NCBI RefSeq assembly: GCF_004168035.1
Contig: NZ_SDPU01000013.1
Span: 39,269 to 103,268 of the forward strand
Reading direction: 5' to 3'
Source of the DNA: Nocardioides iriomotensis
GTDB taxonomy: Bacteria; Actinomycetota; Actinomycetes; Propionibacteriales; Nocardioidaceae
DNA length: 64,000 nucleotides
Shown here piece by piece: positions 1 to 12,060 of this stretch (positions within the stretch are counted from its first letter, which is position 1; every line of letters begins with the position of its first letter). A program made the position numbers and the translations under genes. A model generated the notes under the pieces. It saw nothing but the letters and a program-made list of their open reading frames with translations. It did not search any database and had not been told where the DNA came from.

Positions 1-131
1 AAGTCGTCGATCGGGTCCGATTTGGTCGTCATGGATGAGTTGAGGCCCGCAGCGGGCCAAGCCGACAACCCGGCCACCACGACAGCGAGCATTACGAGCA
101 GCGCCGCATGAGTGCGCGTGCGAGAACGCAT
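1..131 (-). CDS. N-terminus of a secreted protein (partial)
   Basis: Reading leftwards from an ATG at 131 gives 43 open codons that run off the window edge. The product begins MRSRTRTHAALLVMLAVVV and continues through a hydrophobic stretch to AGLSAWPAAGL, a textbook Sec signal peptide with a probable signal peptidase I site after the second Ala-rich segment. A purine-rich GGGGGATCT lies just upstream as a plausible ribosome binding site. The mature protein lies outside the window, so no function can be assigned. Confidence 0.55.
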   Translation of the reverse strand, partial: MRSRTRTHAALLVMLAVVVAGLSAWPAAGLNSSMTTKSDPIDD

Positions 132-276
132 GAGATCCCCCGTCTTCGTGTCACCTTGTCAAGTGCAGACACAGACTGCCAGCGCGCATCGAGCACTGCA
201 GGCACATCGAGTCCGATGTGTCGGCGCTCACACGAACCTTCCGCGACTATGCCATTGGGCTACGGGGGCGTGGTGC

Positions 277-1128
277 TCAGTCTTCCAGCGCGGCCAGCGA
301 CGCCGCACGACCGAGCACCGCGTCCAGCATCGGCTCGGTGAGCTTGCCGGTGAAGGTGTTCTGCTGGCTCGGGTGGTAGCTGCCCAGCAGGACCACCTCG
401 CGGCCGTCGGGCGCGACGAGCACGGCCTCGGCGCCGTGCCCGAACCGTGGTTTGGGCCTGGGAACGTCGTACCCCACCTCGCGGAACACCCGCAGCGCGG
501 CGTCCCAGCCGTAGGAGCCGAGGCACACCACGGCCCGCAGCCGGTCCGAGACGAGCGCGACCTCGCGGTGCAGCCACGGCGCGCAGGTGTCGCGCTCGTC
601 GGTCGTCGGCTTGTTGTCCGGAGGTGCGCAGCGCACGGTCGCGACCATCCGGGTCCGGACCAGCCGCTGCCCGTCGCCTGCGTGCAGCGAGGTCTCCTGC
701 ACGGCCAGCCCGACGCGGTGCAGCGAGGCGAAGAGCCAGTCGCCGGACCGGTCGCCGGTGAAGATCCGGCCGGTGCGGTTGCCGCCGTTCGCGGCGGGCG
801 CCAGCCCCATGATCAGCACCGATGGGTGCGGGTCGCCCCAGCCGCCGATCGGCCTGCCCCAGTAGGGCTCCCCCGCGAACGACGCCCGCTTCCCCACGGC
901 GACGTCCTCGCGCCAGCGCACCAGCCGGTCGCAGGCGCGGCACACGGAGATCGCCGCCTCGAGGTCGTCCAGGGTCGCGCCGCGCGCGGTGCGTCGTACC
1001 GCGGCAGCCGTCCGAGCCACCGGTGTGTCGGCTGTGGCGGGGTCGTCCGGCCAGCCGGTCCCCGGAGGCACCGGGGACGGGAACGCCTCGCCCGTCACCG
1101 GGTGCGGAAGCGGGACGGGCCGGACCAT
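277..1128 (-). CDS. udgB: Type 5 uracil-DNA glycosylase (UdgB family)
   Basis: Base-excision repair enzyme that removes uracil (and in this family also hypoxanthine) from DNA. The 283-residue product carries family motif 1 as [19 protein letters not shown] at residues 108-126; it has Ala where UNG-type enzymes place a catalytic Asp, which is typical of UdgB. Motif 2, [13 protein letters not shown], is at 249-261. Cys63, Cys66, Cys167 and Cys182 are spaced as the ligands of the 4Fe-4S cluster of family 4/5 UDGs. The length matches mycobacterial UdgB. It is a single-gene unit; the ATG at 1128 leaves about 50 bp to the next gene. Confidence 0.9.
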   Translation of the reverse strand: MVRPVPLPHPVTGEAFPSPVPPGTGWPDDPATADTPVARTAAAVRRTARGATLDDLEAAISVCRACDRLVRWREDVAVGKRASFAGEPYWGRPIGGWGDPHPSVLIMGLAPAANGGNRTGRIFTGDRSGDWLFASLHRVGLAVQETSLHAGDGQRLVRTRMVATVRCAPPDNKPTTDERDTCAPWLHREVALVSDRLRAVVCLGSYGWDAALRVFREVGYDVPRPKPRFGHGAEAVLVAPDGREVVLLGSYHPSQQNTFTGKLTEPMLDAVLGRAASLAALED

Positions 1129-1178
1129 GGCCCCATCCTCCCGGGGTCCATGGCCCGGCCCGTCGACCGGGGGTCCCG

Positions 1179-1463
1179 CTACGACTGCGGGTACGGGGTG
1201 GACTGGTCGGCGCCACTGCTGTGGCTGCCGACCTTCTCCTTGGCGGCCGCGGTCGCCGACGAGGCGGTCTCCACGACCTTGTCCCTCACGTGCGGGGCCT
1301 GCTCCTTGATCGTCTGGCCGGCCTCGCTGGCCTTGGCCCGGACCCGCGGGTCCTGGGCGATCTTCGTGGCCCCTGCCTTGATCTGCTCGTAGCGCTCGCG
1401 TCCGGCGCGGCTGCCGAGGACGTAGCCCACGGCGGCGGCGGCCAGCAGGGTCAGCTTCTTCAT
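1179..1463 (-). CDS. Small YtxH-like membrane-anchored protein
   Basis: A 94-residue protein starting [21 protein letters not shown]: one short N-terminal hydrophobic segment ending in the [16 protein letters not shown] signature seen in YtxH-type general stress proteins. A charged Ala/Lys/Glu-rich helix follows, likely a coiled coil, and then a polar tail. It is probably anchored to the membrane with the helix in the cytoplasm. It lies 63 bp downstream of ppx on the same strand. The family has no defined biochemical role. Confidence 0.75.
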   Translation of the reverse strand: MKKLTLLAAAAVGYVLGSRAGRERYEQIKAGATKIAQDPRVRAKASEAGQTIKEQAPHVRDKVVETASSATAAAKEKVGSHSSGADQSTPYPQS

Positions 1464-1526
1464 CGTCGCTCCTTCGTCAGTGCGGCGTCCCTCGTCCTTC
1501 CTGGACCTACCCGAGGAGCAGCCGGG

Positions 1527-2462
1527 TCAATCCTCGCGGTGGACCAGCGACCACGCCATCCCGTCGAGGATGTCGGCGTCGGAGACGAGCAGCCGCTCGG
1601 CGGGGGTACGGCGGAGCACGCGGTCGAGCACGAGCGCACCGGCTCCGATCACGTCCGCGCGGCCTCTCGGCACGTGCAGCGCGATCCGCTCGGCGACGGT
1701 CAGGTGCAGCAGCCGGTCGGTCAGGGCGTGCACGTCGTCGACGGGAAAGGTGGCGAGGTGGATCCGCTCGCGGTCCCAGTGGTCGAGGCCGGCGAGCAGG
1801 GTCGCCACGGTGGTCACGGTGCCGGCGACGCCGATGACGGTTGCGGCCCGGCTGGGGTCGACACCGAAGGACGGGAGCGTGTCGAGGGCAGCGTCGATCG
1901 CGTCCGCGGCCGCGGCCACCTCGTCGGGGGTCGGCGGGTCGGAGGGCATCAGCCGTTCGGTCATCCGGACCGACCCGATGTCGAGCGACCGCGCCGCGTC
2001 CACGGACGTGTCGCCGAGCACCAGCTCGGTGGAGCCGCCGCCGATGTCGACGACGAGGAACGGCCGGGGCAGGTCGGTCGCCTGCAGCGCGCGGGTGGCG
2101 CCGTCGAAGGACAGGGCGGCCTCCTCGTCGCCCGACACGACCTCGGGCTCGACGCCGAGCCGCTCGCGCACGGCCGCGCGGAACTCGTCGCCGTTGGAGG
2201 CGTCGCGGCTGGCGGACGTGGCGCAGAAGCGCAGTGCGTCGACCCGGTGCTCGTCGAGGATCGCGGCGTACTCCTCGACCGCCGCGAGCGTCCGCGCGAC
2301 CGCCTCGTCGGCGAGCCGGCCGGTCCGGTCGACGTCCTGGCCGAGGCGCACGATCCGCATCTCACGGACGAGCTGCTCCTCGGTGCCGCTCGCCGGGTCG
2401 AGGTCGGCGACCAGCAGCTTGATGGTGTTGGTGCCGCAGTCGATGGACCCGACCCGCGTCAT
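1527..2462 (-). CDS. ppx: Ppx/GppA exopolyphosphatase family protein
   Basis: Hydrolyses terminal phosphate of inorganic polyphosphate or converts pppGpp to ppGpp; actinobacterial short forms are mainly assigned to polyphosphate. The 311-residue protein is the catalytic ASKHA core only, without the C-terminal HD domain of E. coli Ppx. Phosphate motif 1 is at residues 6-13 (SIDCGTNT), phosphate motif 2 DIGGGSTELVLG is at 139-150, and the conserved acidic GDEEA element is at 111-115. Its ATG overlaps the DUF501 stop by 4 bp, so it is the last coupled gene of eno-ftsB-DUF501-ppx. A CHAD-domain polyphosphate-binding protein is encoded 10 kb away. Confidence 0.92.
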   Translation of the reverse strand: MTRVGSIDCGTNTIKLLVADLDPASGTEEQLVREMRIVRLGQDVDRTGRLADEAVARTLAAVEEYAAILDEHRVDALRFCATSASRDASNGDEFRAAVRERLGVEPEVVSGDEEAALSFDGATRALQATDLPRPFLVVDIGGGSTELVLGDTSVDAARSLDIGSVRMTERLMPSDPPTPDEVAAAADAIDAALDTLPSFGVDPSRAATVIGVAGTVTTVATLLAGLDHWDRERIHLATFPVDDVHALTDRLLHLTVAERIALHVPRGRADVIGAGALVLDRVLRRTPAERLLVSDADILDGMAWSLVHRED

Positions 2463-2947
2463 ACGCAGGGTCCCGACTGCCAGAACTCTCCGAGCGCGTC
2501 GACCACCTCGTCACCGAGCGGGTTCACCCCGCGGCCCATGCCCAGCGACTGGCCGGCGAGGACGTGCAGGCACTTCACGCGGGTGGGCATCCCGCCCGCG
2601 GAGACGCCCGCGATCTCCTCGACGTGGCCGATGGACTCGCGGTACTCCAGGTAGCGCTCGTGCGCCCGCTGGTACGCCGCCGCCAGGTCGGGGTCGTCGG
2701 CGAGCCGCTCGGTCATGTCGTTCATCAGCCCGGACGCCTCGAGCGTGCCGATGCGCGAGGCCGCGCGCGGGCAGGTGAGGTAGAAGGTCGTCGGGAACGG
2801 GGTGCCGTCGTCGAGCCGGGGCTCGGTGGCGACGACGTCAGGGTTGCCGCAGGGGCAGCGGTGCGCGACGGCGTGGATGGAGCGCGGCGGCCGGCCGAGC
2901 TGCTCGCCGACTTTCGCCTCGTCCGCCGGCTCGATCGGGGCGTTCAC
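2459..2947 (-). CDS. DUF501 family protein
   Basis: A conserved actinobacterial protein of unknown biochemical function that sits between ftsB and ppx. I chose the GTG at 2947 because it overlaps the ftsB stop codon as GTGA and the upstream extension is low-complexity. This gives 162 residues. Two Cys clusters are visible: HRCPCGNP near residue 30 and YLTCPRAASRIGTLEASG near residue 60. They may bind metal or form a redox site. The C-terminal LGMGRGVNPLGDEVV element is typical of the family. The synteny suggests a link to cell envelope or division but proves nothing about activity. Confidence 0.85.
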   Translation of the reverse strand: MNAPIEPADEAKVGEQLGRPPRSIHAVAHRCPCGNPDVVATEPRLDDGTPFPTTFYLTCPRAASRIGTLEASGLMNDMTERLADDPDLAAAYQRAHERYLEYRESIGHVEEIAGVSAGGMPTRVKCLHVLAGQSLGMGRGVNPLGDEVVDALGEFWQSGPCV

Positions 2948-3564
2948 CGCTGCGCGGGCGGCTTCGGGGCCCGGATGCGCTCGATCGGCTCGGGGGCGTC
3001 CTCCGCGTCCTGCGGGTTGCCGGCGGCCTCCACGCTGTCCCACGCGGTCTGCCACCACAGCGGCTGCTCCTCCTCGTCGGTCGCCACCGGGTCGGGCAGG
3101 GAGTCGTCGTGGTCGAGCGCCGTGCCGTCCTCGTCGATGACCTGGAAGCCGATCTCGCCGGGCAGCACCCAGCCGAACCGCTCGCGGGCCTGGGCGCGGA
3201 CGAACGCCGGGTCGTCCCAGCGCTCCTTCTCGCGCTCCAGCGCCTCGATGTTGTCCTCCGACGCAGCGATCCGGTCGTGCAGCGTCTCGAGGTGGGAGCG
3301 CTGCTCGAGATAGGCCCGCATGCTCGACGCGTAGGACACCATCAGCACGGCCAGCACGAGCACCAGGATCGCGGCCCGCCCGGTGAACCGGGGGCGCGGC
3401 GCCTGGGCTCCTGGCCCAGCGGTGCGTGCGGCGGCCGCGCGGACCGGGGGCCGCGACGTCGGCCGCTGGTGCTGGTGGGGCCGGCTCGACCCGCCGCGGG
3501 GTCGCGAGGACGCGCCGGGAGCCCCGGGGCGGTTGCCCCGGGACGACGGGCGGCGGTCGGCCAT
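2944..3564 (-). CDS. ftsB: Septum formation initiator FtsB/DivIC family
   Basis: Bitopic divisome protein expected to pair with FtsL and FtsQ at the septum. From the ATG at 3564 the 206-residue product has a long basic, Pro/Arg/Gly-rich cytoplasmic tail (1-60), one membrane span at about 62-79, a coiled coil at 84-115 (HLETLHDRIAASEDNIEALE) and the family motif RERFGWVLPGE at 127-137. An acidic, poorly conserved tail follows. E. coli FtsB is about half this length; the disordered N-terminus is an actinobacterial feature. It lies 46 bp downstream of eno, and its stop overlaps the DUF501 start. Confidence 0.9.
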   Translation of the reverse strand: MADRRPSSRGNRPGAPGASSRPRGGSSRPHQHQRPTSRPPVRAAAARTAGPGAQAPRPRFTGRAAILVLVLAVLMVSYASSMRAYLEQRSHLETLHDRIAASEDNIEALEREKERWDDPAFVRAQARERFGWVLPGEIGFQVIDEDGTALDHDDSLPDPVATDEEEQPLWWQTAWDSVEAAGNPQDAEDAPEPIERIRAPKPPAQR

Positions 3565-3610
3565 GGTGCGCTGGCTCCTCGCGGGTCGGCTGTGGGTCGG
3601 CGGGGTCGGG

Positions 3611-6513
<2,903 letters not shown>

Positions 6514-6658
6514 CCGTCGAGCCTGCCGCGTCCGGAGTCGGCGCGTCGGCGGTCGTCCACAGGCTCGGCCCGGGCACAACCATGCACATGCGCCGTTGTG
6601 ACACGGGATCCACCGGCCACGGTGTCACAACAGTGCACGTGCGCAGTCGCGCAGGACG

Positions 6659-7603
6659 TCAGGCCTCCGCGGCCCGCACCGCCTCGGCCAACCGGCGGAC
6701 GGCGTCCCGCAGCTCCTGCTCGGGGTCGGCGCCGGCGGCGCGTGCCTCGACGACGAGGGCGAGCAGCCGGTCGCCGAGGGACGGACCGGTGGCGGGCGTG
6801 ACGCCGACGCGGCCGGCGCGGCCGACGACCTTGTCGGCGAGGTGCAGGGCGGGCAGCGCCATCGGGACGCCCTCGAGCACGGACGTACGGCCCTTCTCGG
6901 AGGCCTTCAGCGCCTCCCAGTTCTCCTCGACCTCCGCGGCATCGGCGACGTCGAGGCCCGCGAAGACGTGCGGGTGCCGGCTCACCAGCTTGTCGACGAT
7001 GCCGCCGGCGACGTCGTCGATGGTGAAGCCGCCGTCCTCGTCGGGCGTCTCAGCGGCGATCCGCGCGTGGAAGTAGACCTGCAGCAGCAGGTCGCCGAGC
7101 TCCTCGCGCAGGTGGGTGACGTCGCCGGTCTCGATCGCCTCGAGCGTCTCGTAGGCCTCCTCGACGAGGTACGTCGCAAGCGACCGGTGGGTCTGCTCCC
7201 TGTCCCACGGGCAGTGCAGCCGCAGCTGGTCCATGACCGTGACCAGGTCGAGCAGCCGCGCCCCCGGGACGTCGTACGACGCGTGCAGCACCTCGACCTC
7301 GGCGGCGTCGGAGCCGTCGGCCGGGCCGGCGACGAGCGCGGCGGCGAGCTCGGCGGGGAGCCGGTCTGCCTCCTCGTCACCGGCGAGGTACACGACGAGG
7401 CCGGACGCAGCGGCGTTGAGCAGCGCCGCGGTCGACGGGTCGTCGACGATCGTGACGGGGCGGCCGGCGGCCTCGACGGCGCGCACGACCGGCAGGTCGG
7501 CGGACGCGGCGAGCAGCGTCGCCGGCCCGGTGACCGCCTGCCACGCGGGCCAGGTCATCAGCCCGGGTGCGACCCGGGGACTCGTGACGAGGAGCGTCAG
7601 CAC
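6659..7603 (-). CDS. mazG: Nucleoside triphosphate pyrophosphohydrolase MazG
   Basis: House-cleaning NTP pyrophosphatase, which in mycobacteria removes 5-OH-dCTP. The GTG at 7603 overlaps the end of the SurA-like gene (GTGCTGA) and gives 314 residues, close to mycobacterial MazG. The N-terminal region is the actinobacterial extension. The all-alpha MazG core has LHCPWDREQTHRSL, LVEEAYETLEAIE and LREELGDLLLQVYFHARI, supplying the EExxE and ExxD magnesium ligands, followed by KLVSRHPHVF. It is the last gene of mfd-SurA-like-mazG. Confidence 0.93.
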   Translation of the reverse strand: MLTLLVTSPRVAPGLMTWPAWQAVTGPATLLAASADLPVVRAVEAAGRPVTIVDDPSTAALLNAAASGLVVYLAGDEEADRLPAELAAALVAGPADGSDAAEVEVLHASYDVPGARLLDLVTVMDQLRLHCPWDREQTHRSLATYLVEEAYETLEAIETGDVTHLREELGDLLLQVYFHARIAAETPDEDGGFTIDDVAGGIVDKLVSRHPHVFAGLDVADAAEVEENWEALKASEKGRTSVLEGVPMALPALHLADKVVGRAGRVGVTPATGPSLGDRLLALVVEARAAGADPEQELRDAVRRLAEAVRAAEA

Positions 7604-8286
7604 TTCTGCGACATCGGGAGACCGGCCGTCCACGCCTGGCCCGGTTCGTCGGCGGCACCCTGGCGCGCCCGGTCGGACGCGGCGATCGAGAGCGAGCCGC
7701 TGGTGGGCGTGACCGTGCCGTTGGCGTACTCGCCGAAGCGCGGGTCGACCTCGACGTCGATGCCCTGCTGCTTCACCCACTGGTTGCGCAGCCGCGCGCC
7801 CTCGGCGCTGGCCTCCTCAGGCGACGGGTTGGCGTTGCCCTGCTGCGCCAGCGAGGCGGCGCCGGCCTGGTCGAGGATGCTCTGGCTGACCTGGAAGCCC
7901 AGGAACAGCGCCCGGAAGTGGGCGCGCTCCGGCTGCGGCAGCAGGTTGATCTGCTGGGCGCTCCGGGCCAGCGCGGAGGAGACCGCCTCCTGGTCGACCT
8001 TGATTCCCTCGGCCTCGCCGTACTGCCGGCTCAGCTCGTTGTCGAGCAGCAGCTGGATCGCGGCCGAGCGGGCGCCGCGCGACGGCAGGTCGGGCCGCGG
8101 CTGACCCTGCGCCACGGCGGCGCTGACGGTCGAGCTGCACAGCGCGGCGGCGGCGTCGTCGACCGTGTTTGTCGAGATCTGCTCGTCGCCCACGACGGCC
8201 GCGGCACCCGGGTGCATCCCGCAGCCGGACAGGACGGCCGCGGCGGCGACCGCGATGACGGACAGCTTGACCTTGGCTCGGGTCAC
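7597..8286 (-). CDS. SurA N-terminal-like lipoprotein
   Basis: A 229-residue exported lipoprotein with an N-terminal signal and a lipobox ending LSGC (lipidated Cys at 22). The following helical region resembles the chaperone part of SurA/PrsA: VVGDEQISTNTVDDAAAALC, then SAAIQLLLDNELSRQYGE. No parvulin isomerase domain is present. It is likely a cell-surface chaperone, a role inferred from fold only. It sits 21 bp after mfd and overlaps mazG, an order kept in many actinobacteria. Confidence 0.8.
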   Translation of the reverse strand: MTRAKVKLSVIAVAAAAVLSGCGMHPGAAAVVGDEQISTNTVDDAAAALCSSTVSAAVAQGQPRPDLPSRGARSAAIQLLLDNELSRQYGEAEGIKVDQEAVSSALARSAQQINLLPQPERAHFRALFLGFQVSQSILDQAGAASLAQQGNANPSPEEASAEGARLRNQWVKQQGIDVEVDPRFGEYANGTVTPTSGSLSIAASDRARQGAADEPGQAWTAGLPMSQKC

Positions 8287-8307
8287 GAGTTCTCTCTCCT
8301 ACCGGTC

Positions 8308-11300
8308 CTACTGGCTCGCGGCGGCAGGCGCCGGGGTGGCTCCTGCCGGGTCGACCACGGTGTCGACGACCTGACGGGCCCACGTCAGCAGCGCCTCGTC
8401 GCGGATCGGCGTACCGCCCACGACGGCGGTCGAGGGACGGGGCACGAGCATGGTACGCAGGCTGGCCTTGACGATGCTCTTCGGGTACAGGCGGTTGAGC
8501 CGCACCGTCGCGGAGTCGGGCAGCTCGACCGGAGCGAACCGGACGTACTTGCCCTGCACGGTCACGTCGGTGAGACCCGCACCGCGCATCCGGGCCCGGA
8601 ACCGGGCCACCTCCAGCAGCGACGCGACCGGGGCGGGAGGCTCGCCGTAGCGGTCGAGCATCTCCTCGCGCAGCAGCGCGACGTCCTCGTCGGAGCGGAC
8701 CTCCGCCAGGCGCTTGTACATCTCGAGCCGCAGCCGCTCGCTGGGCACGTAGTCGTGCGGCAGGTGCGCGTCGATCGGGAGCTCGATCTTGACCTCGGTC
8801 GGCTCCTGCTCGGCGCCGTCGCCGCGGAACTCGTTGACCGCCTCGCCGACGAGCCGCACGTAGAGGTCGAAGCCGACGTCGGCGATGTGGCCGGACTGCT
8901 CGCCGCCGAGCAGGTTGCCGGCGCCGCGGATCTCGAGGTCCTTCATCGCGATCGCCATGCCGCCGCCGAGGTCGGAGTGCTGCGCGAGAGTCGCGAGCCG
9001 CTCGTGGGCGGTCTCGGTGAGCGGCTTGTCGGCCGGGTAGAGGAAGTAGCCGTAGGCACGCTCGCGGGACCGTCCGACGCGACCACGCAGCTGGTGCAGC
9101 TGGGACAGGCCGAGCATGTCGGAGCGCTCGATGATCATCGTGTTGGCGTTGGAGACGTCGAGGCCGGACTCGACGAGGGTGGTGCACACCAGCACGTCGA
9201 ACCGCTTCTCCCAGAAGTCGACCATCACCTGCTCGAGCTGCCGCTCGTTCATCTGGCCGTGGGCGGTGGCGACGCGCGCCTCGGGCACGAGCTGCTTGAT
9301 CCGGCCGGCGGCCTTCTCGATCGACTGCACCCGGTTGTGGATGTAGAAGACCTGGCCCTCGCGGAGCAGCTCACGCCGGATCGCGGCGGTGACCTGGCGG
9401 TCCTCGTAGGCGCCGACGTAGGTGAGCACCGGGTGCCGCTCCTCGGGCGGGGTGGTGATCGTGGACATCTCGCGGATGCCGGTGATCGCCATCTCCAGCG
9501 TGCGCGGGATCGGCGTCGCCGACATCGACAGCACGTCGACGGAGGTGCGCAGCCGCTTCATCTGCTCCTTGTGCTCGACGCCGAACCGCTGCTCCTCGTC
9601 GACGATGATCAGGCCGAGGTTCTTGATCTTGATGTCGGGGTTGAGCAGCCGGTGGGTGCCGATGACGATGTCGACGCTGCCCTCGCGCAGCCCCTCCATC
9701 ACCTCGGCCGCCTCCTTGTCGGTCTGGAACCGCGAGAGGCCCTTGAGCACGACGGGGAAGCCGGACATCCGCTCGGCGAACGTCGAGAAGTGCTGCTGCA
9801 CGAGCAGGGTCGTCGGCACGAGCACGGCGACCTGCTTGCCGTCCTGGACGGCCTTGAACGCCGCCCGCACGGCGATCTCGGTCTTGCCGTAGCCGACGTC
9901 ACCGCAGACCAGCCGGTCCATCGGGACGGTGCGCATCATGTCGCCCTTGACCTCGTCGACGGTCGAGAGCTGGTCGGGGGTCTCGGTGAACGGAAAGGCG
10001 TCCTCGAGCTCGCGCTGCCACGGGCTGTCGGGGCCGAACGCGTGCCCCTGGGTGGCCTGGCGGGCGGCGTACAGCTTGATCAGCTCGGCCGCGATCTGCC
10101 GCACGGCCTTGCGGGCGCGGCCCTTGCGCTTGGCCCAGTCGGCCCCGCCGAGCCGGTCGAGCGACGGCTGCTCGCCGCCGACGTACCGCGTGACCTGGTC
10201 GAGCTGGTCGGTGGGGACGTAGAGCCGGTCGGGCGGGTGGCCCTTCTTGGAGGCGCCGTACTCGAGGACGAGGTACTCGCGGGTGGCACCCTGCACCTCG
10301 CGCTGCTTCATCTCGACGTAGCGGCCGACGCCGTGCTGCTCGTGGACGACGTAGTCGCCGGGCTTGAGCTCCAGCGGGTCGATCTGCCGCTTGCGCCGCG
10401 CCGGCATCTTGCGCATGTCCTTGGTGGACGCGCGCTGGCCGGAGAGGTCGTCGCCGGTGACGACCACCAGGTCGTCGGTGACGAGCCCGTGGGCCAGCGT
10501 CGCGCAGGTGACGACCGCGAGGTCGGTGGGGACGTCGGCCGCGGTGGGCAGGGCGTCGACCATGCGGACGGGTACGTCGTGCTCCTGGAGCACCTCGGTG
10601 AGCCGCTGCGCGGGGCCGTGACCCTCGTTGACCAGCACGACGCGCCGGCCGCCGGCGAGCCAGGTGCGGATGTCGCCGATGGCGCGCTCCATGTCGCCGC
10701 GGTACTCGTCGGCCGGCTTGACGTCGACGGCCCGGCTCTCGACCGCCCCCGCCTCCCAGTCGACGTCGGCGCGGACGATCTCGCCCATCACGTCGCGCAG
10801 CGGCGCGTCGTCGGCCGGGACGTCGTCGTCGGCGAGGCCGAACGGCGAGATGCTCCACCACGGCTTCTGCTGGGTGAGCGCGTGGGAGCGGACCTCGGCG
10901 AGGCTGCGGTACGACGCCGCCCCGAGGTCGATCGGCGCCTGCCCGCCACCGGCGGCGGCCGCCCACGACGCGCCGAGGAACTCCTCGCTGGTCGCGACCA
11001 GGTCGTGGGCGCGGCTGCGGGCGCGCTCCGGGTCGAGGACGAGCACGTGGGTGTCGTCGGGCATCAGGTCGACGAGCAGCTCCATGTCGTCGACGAGCGC
11101 CGGAGCGAGGGACTCCATGCCCTCGACGGCGACGCCGGCGGCGAGCTTGTCGGTGATCTCGACGAGCTGCGGGTGCTGCTCACCCAGCACACGGGCGCGC
11201 TCGCGCACCTCGTCGGTGAGCAGCAGCTCGCGGCAGGGCGGCGCCCACAGTCGGCTGACCGGCTCCAGCGTGCGCTGGTCGGCCACGGCGAACGACCTGA

Positions 11301-11934
11301 TCTCCTCGACCTCGTCGCCCCAGAACTCCACGCGAAGCGGGTGCTCCTCGGTCGGCGGGAACACGTCGACGATGCCGCCGCGCACCGCGAACTCGCCGCG
11401 CTTCTCGACCAGGTCGACCCGGGAGTAGGCCGCGCCGGCGAGACGGCGCACGACGTCCTCGAGGTCGGCCTCGTCGCCGACCACCAGCTCGACCGGCGCC
11501 AGGTCGGCGAGGCCCTTGACCTGCGGCTGCAGCACCGAGCGGACCGGCGCCACGACGACCTTGAGCGGGCCGTTGGAGACGTCGTCGCCGGGGTGCTTGA
11601 GCCGGCGCAGCACGGCGAGCCGCTTGCCGACGGTGTCGCTGCGCGGGGAGAGCCGCTCGTGCGGCAGCGTCTCCCAGGACGGGTAGTAGCCGACCAGGGA
11701 CGGGTCGATCAGGCCGCCCAGCGCGTCGACGAGGTCCTCGGCCTCACGGGCGGTCGCCGCGACCGCGAGCACGGTGCGGCCGGCGTCGACGAGGCCGCGG
11801 ACGGTGAACGGGCGCAGCGCGGCGGGACCGGTCAGGTCGAGGGCCGGGAGCGTGCCGGCGCGGGCCTCGTCGAGCGCGCTGCTCAGCGTCTTGTCGCCGA
11901 GCACCAGCTCGGCCACACCGGCAAGGGCAGTCAT
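8308..11934 (-). CDS. mfd: Transcription-repair coupling factor Mfd
   Basis: Displaces stalled RNA polymerase and recruits UvrA for strand-specific repair. The ATG at 11934 gives 1208 residues, normal for Mfd. The order is: UvrB-like N-terminal domains, a CarD-like RNA polymerase interaction domain (GDYVVHEQHGVGRYVEMK), the RecG-like motor with Walker A GDVGYGKTEIA and DEEQRFG box, GTHRLLNPD, SATPIPRTLEMA, the RGRVGRSRERAYGYF motif and a C-terminal TRCF domain. The downstream SurA-like gene starts 21 bp later. Confidence 0.97.
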   Translation of the reverse strand: MTALAGVAELVLGDKTLSSALDEARAGTLPALDLTGPAALRPFTVRGLVDAGRTVLAVAATAREAEDLVDALGGLIDPSLVGYYPSWETLPHERLSPRSDTVGKRLAVLRRLKHPGDDVSNGPLKVVVAPVRSVLQPQVKGLADLAPVELVVGDEADLEDVVRRLAGAAYSRVDLVEKRGEFAVRGGIVDVFPPTEEHPLRVEFWGDEVEEIRSFAVADQRTLEPVSRLWAPPCRELLLTDEVRERARVLGEQHPQLVEITDKLAAGVAVEGMESLAPALVDDMELLVDLMPDDTHVLVLDPERARSRAHDLVATSEEFLGASWAAAAGGGQAPIDLGAASYRSLAEVRSHALTQQKPWWSISPFGLADDDVPADDAPLRDVMGEIVRADVDWEAGAVESRAVDVKPADEYRGDMERAIGDIRTWLAGGRRVVLVNEGHGPAQRLTEVLQEHDVPVRMVDALPTAADVPTDLAVVTCATLAHGLVTDDLVVVTGDDLSGQRASTKDMRKMPARRKRQIDPLELKPGDYVVHEQHGVGRYVEMKQREVQGATREYLVLEYGASKKGHPPDRLYVPTDQLDQVTRYVGGEQPSLDRLGGADWAKRKGRARKAVRQIAAELIKLYAARQATQGHAFGPDSPWQRELEDAFPFTETPDQLSTVDEVKGDMMRTVPMDRLVCGDVGYGKTEIAVRAAFKAVQDGKQVAVLVPTTLLVQQHFSTFAERMSGFPVVLKGLSRFQTDKEAAEVMEGLREGSVDIVIGTHRLLNPDIKIKNLGLIIVDEEQRFGVEHKEQMKRLRTSVDVLSMSATPIPRTLEMAITGIREMSTITTPPEERHPVLTYVGAYEDRQVTAAIRRELLREGQVFYIHNRVQSIEKAAGRIKQLVPEARVATAHGQMNERQLEQVMVDFWEKRFDVLVCTTLVESGLDVSNANTMIIERSDMLGLSQLHQLRGRVGRSRERAYGYFLYPADKPLTETAHERLATLAQHSDLGGGMAIAMKDLEIRGAGNLLGGEQSGHIADVGFDLYVRLVGEAVNEFRGDGAEQEPTEVKIELPIDAHLPHDYVPSERLRLEMYKRLAEVRSDEDVALLREEMLDRYGEPPAPVASLLEVARFRARMRGAGLTDVTVQGKYVRFAPVELPDSATVRLNRLYPKSIVKASLRTMLVPRPSTAVVGGTPIRDEALLTWARQVVDTVVDPAGATPAPAAASQ

Positions 11935-12060
11935 GAGAGGACGCTCCAGGATCGAGAAGGACGGCACAGACAGCACAGACGCCCCCGGTCGAGGTCGACA
12001 GGGGGTTGGAGCGGCCAGTCTACGGAGTGCCGCCGACAGCCGCCGGGCCGCGGCAGCGGC

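Noticed and set aside
112..1392. A 426-codon open frame on the plus strand
   Set aside because: Opposite UdgB and YtxH-like genes, both with clear motifs; the plus frame has none.
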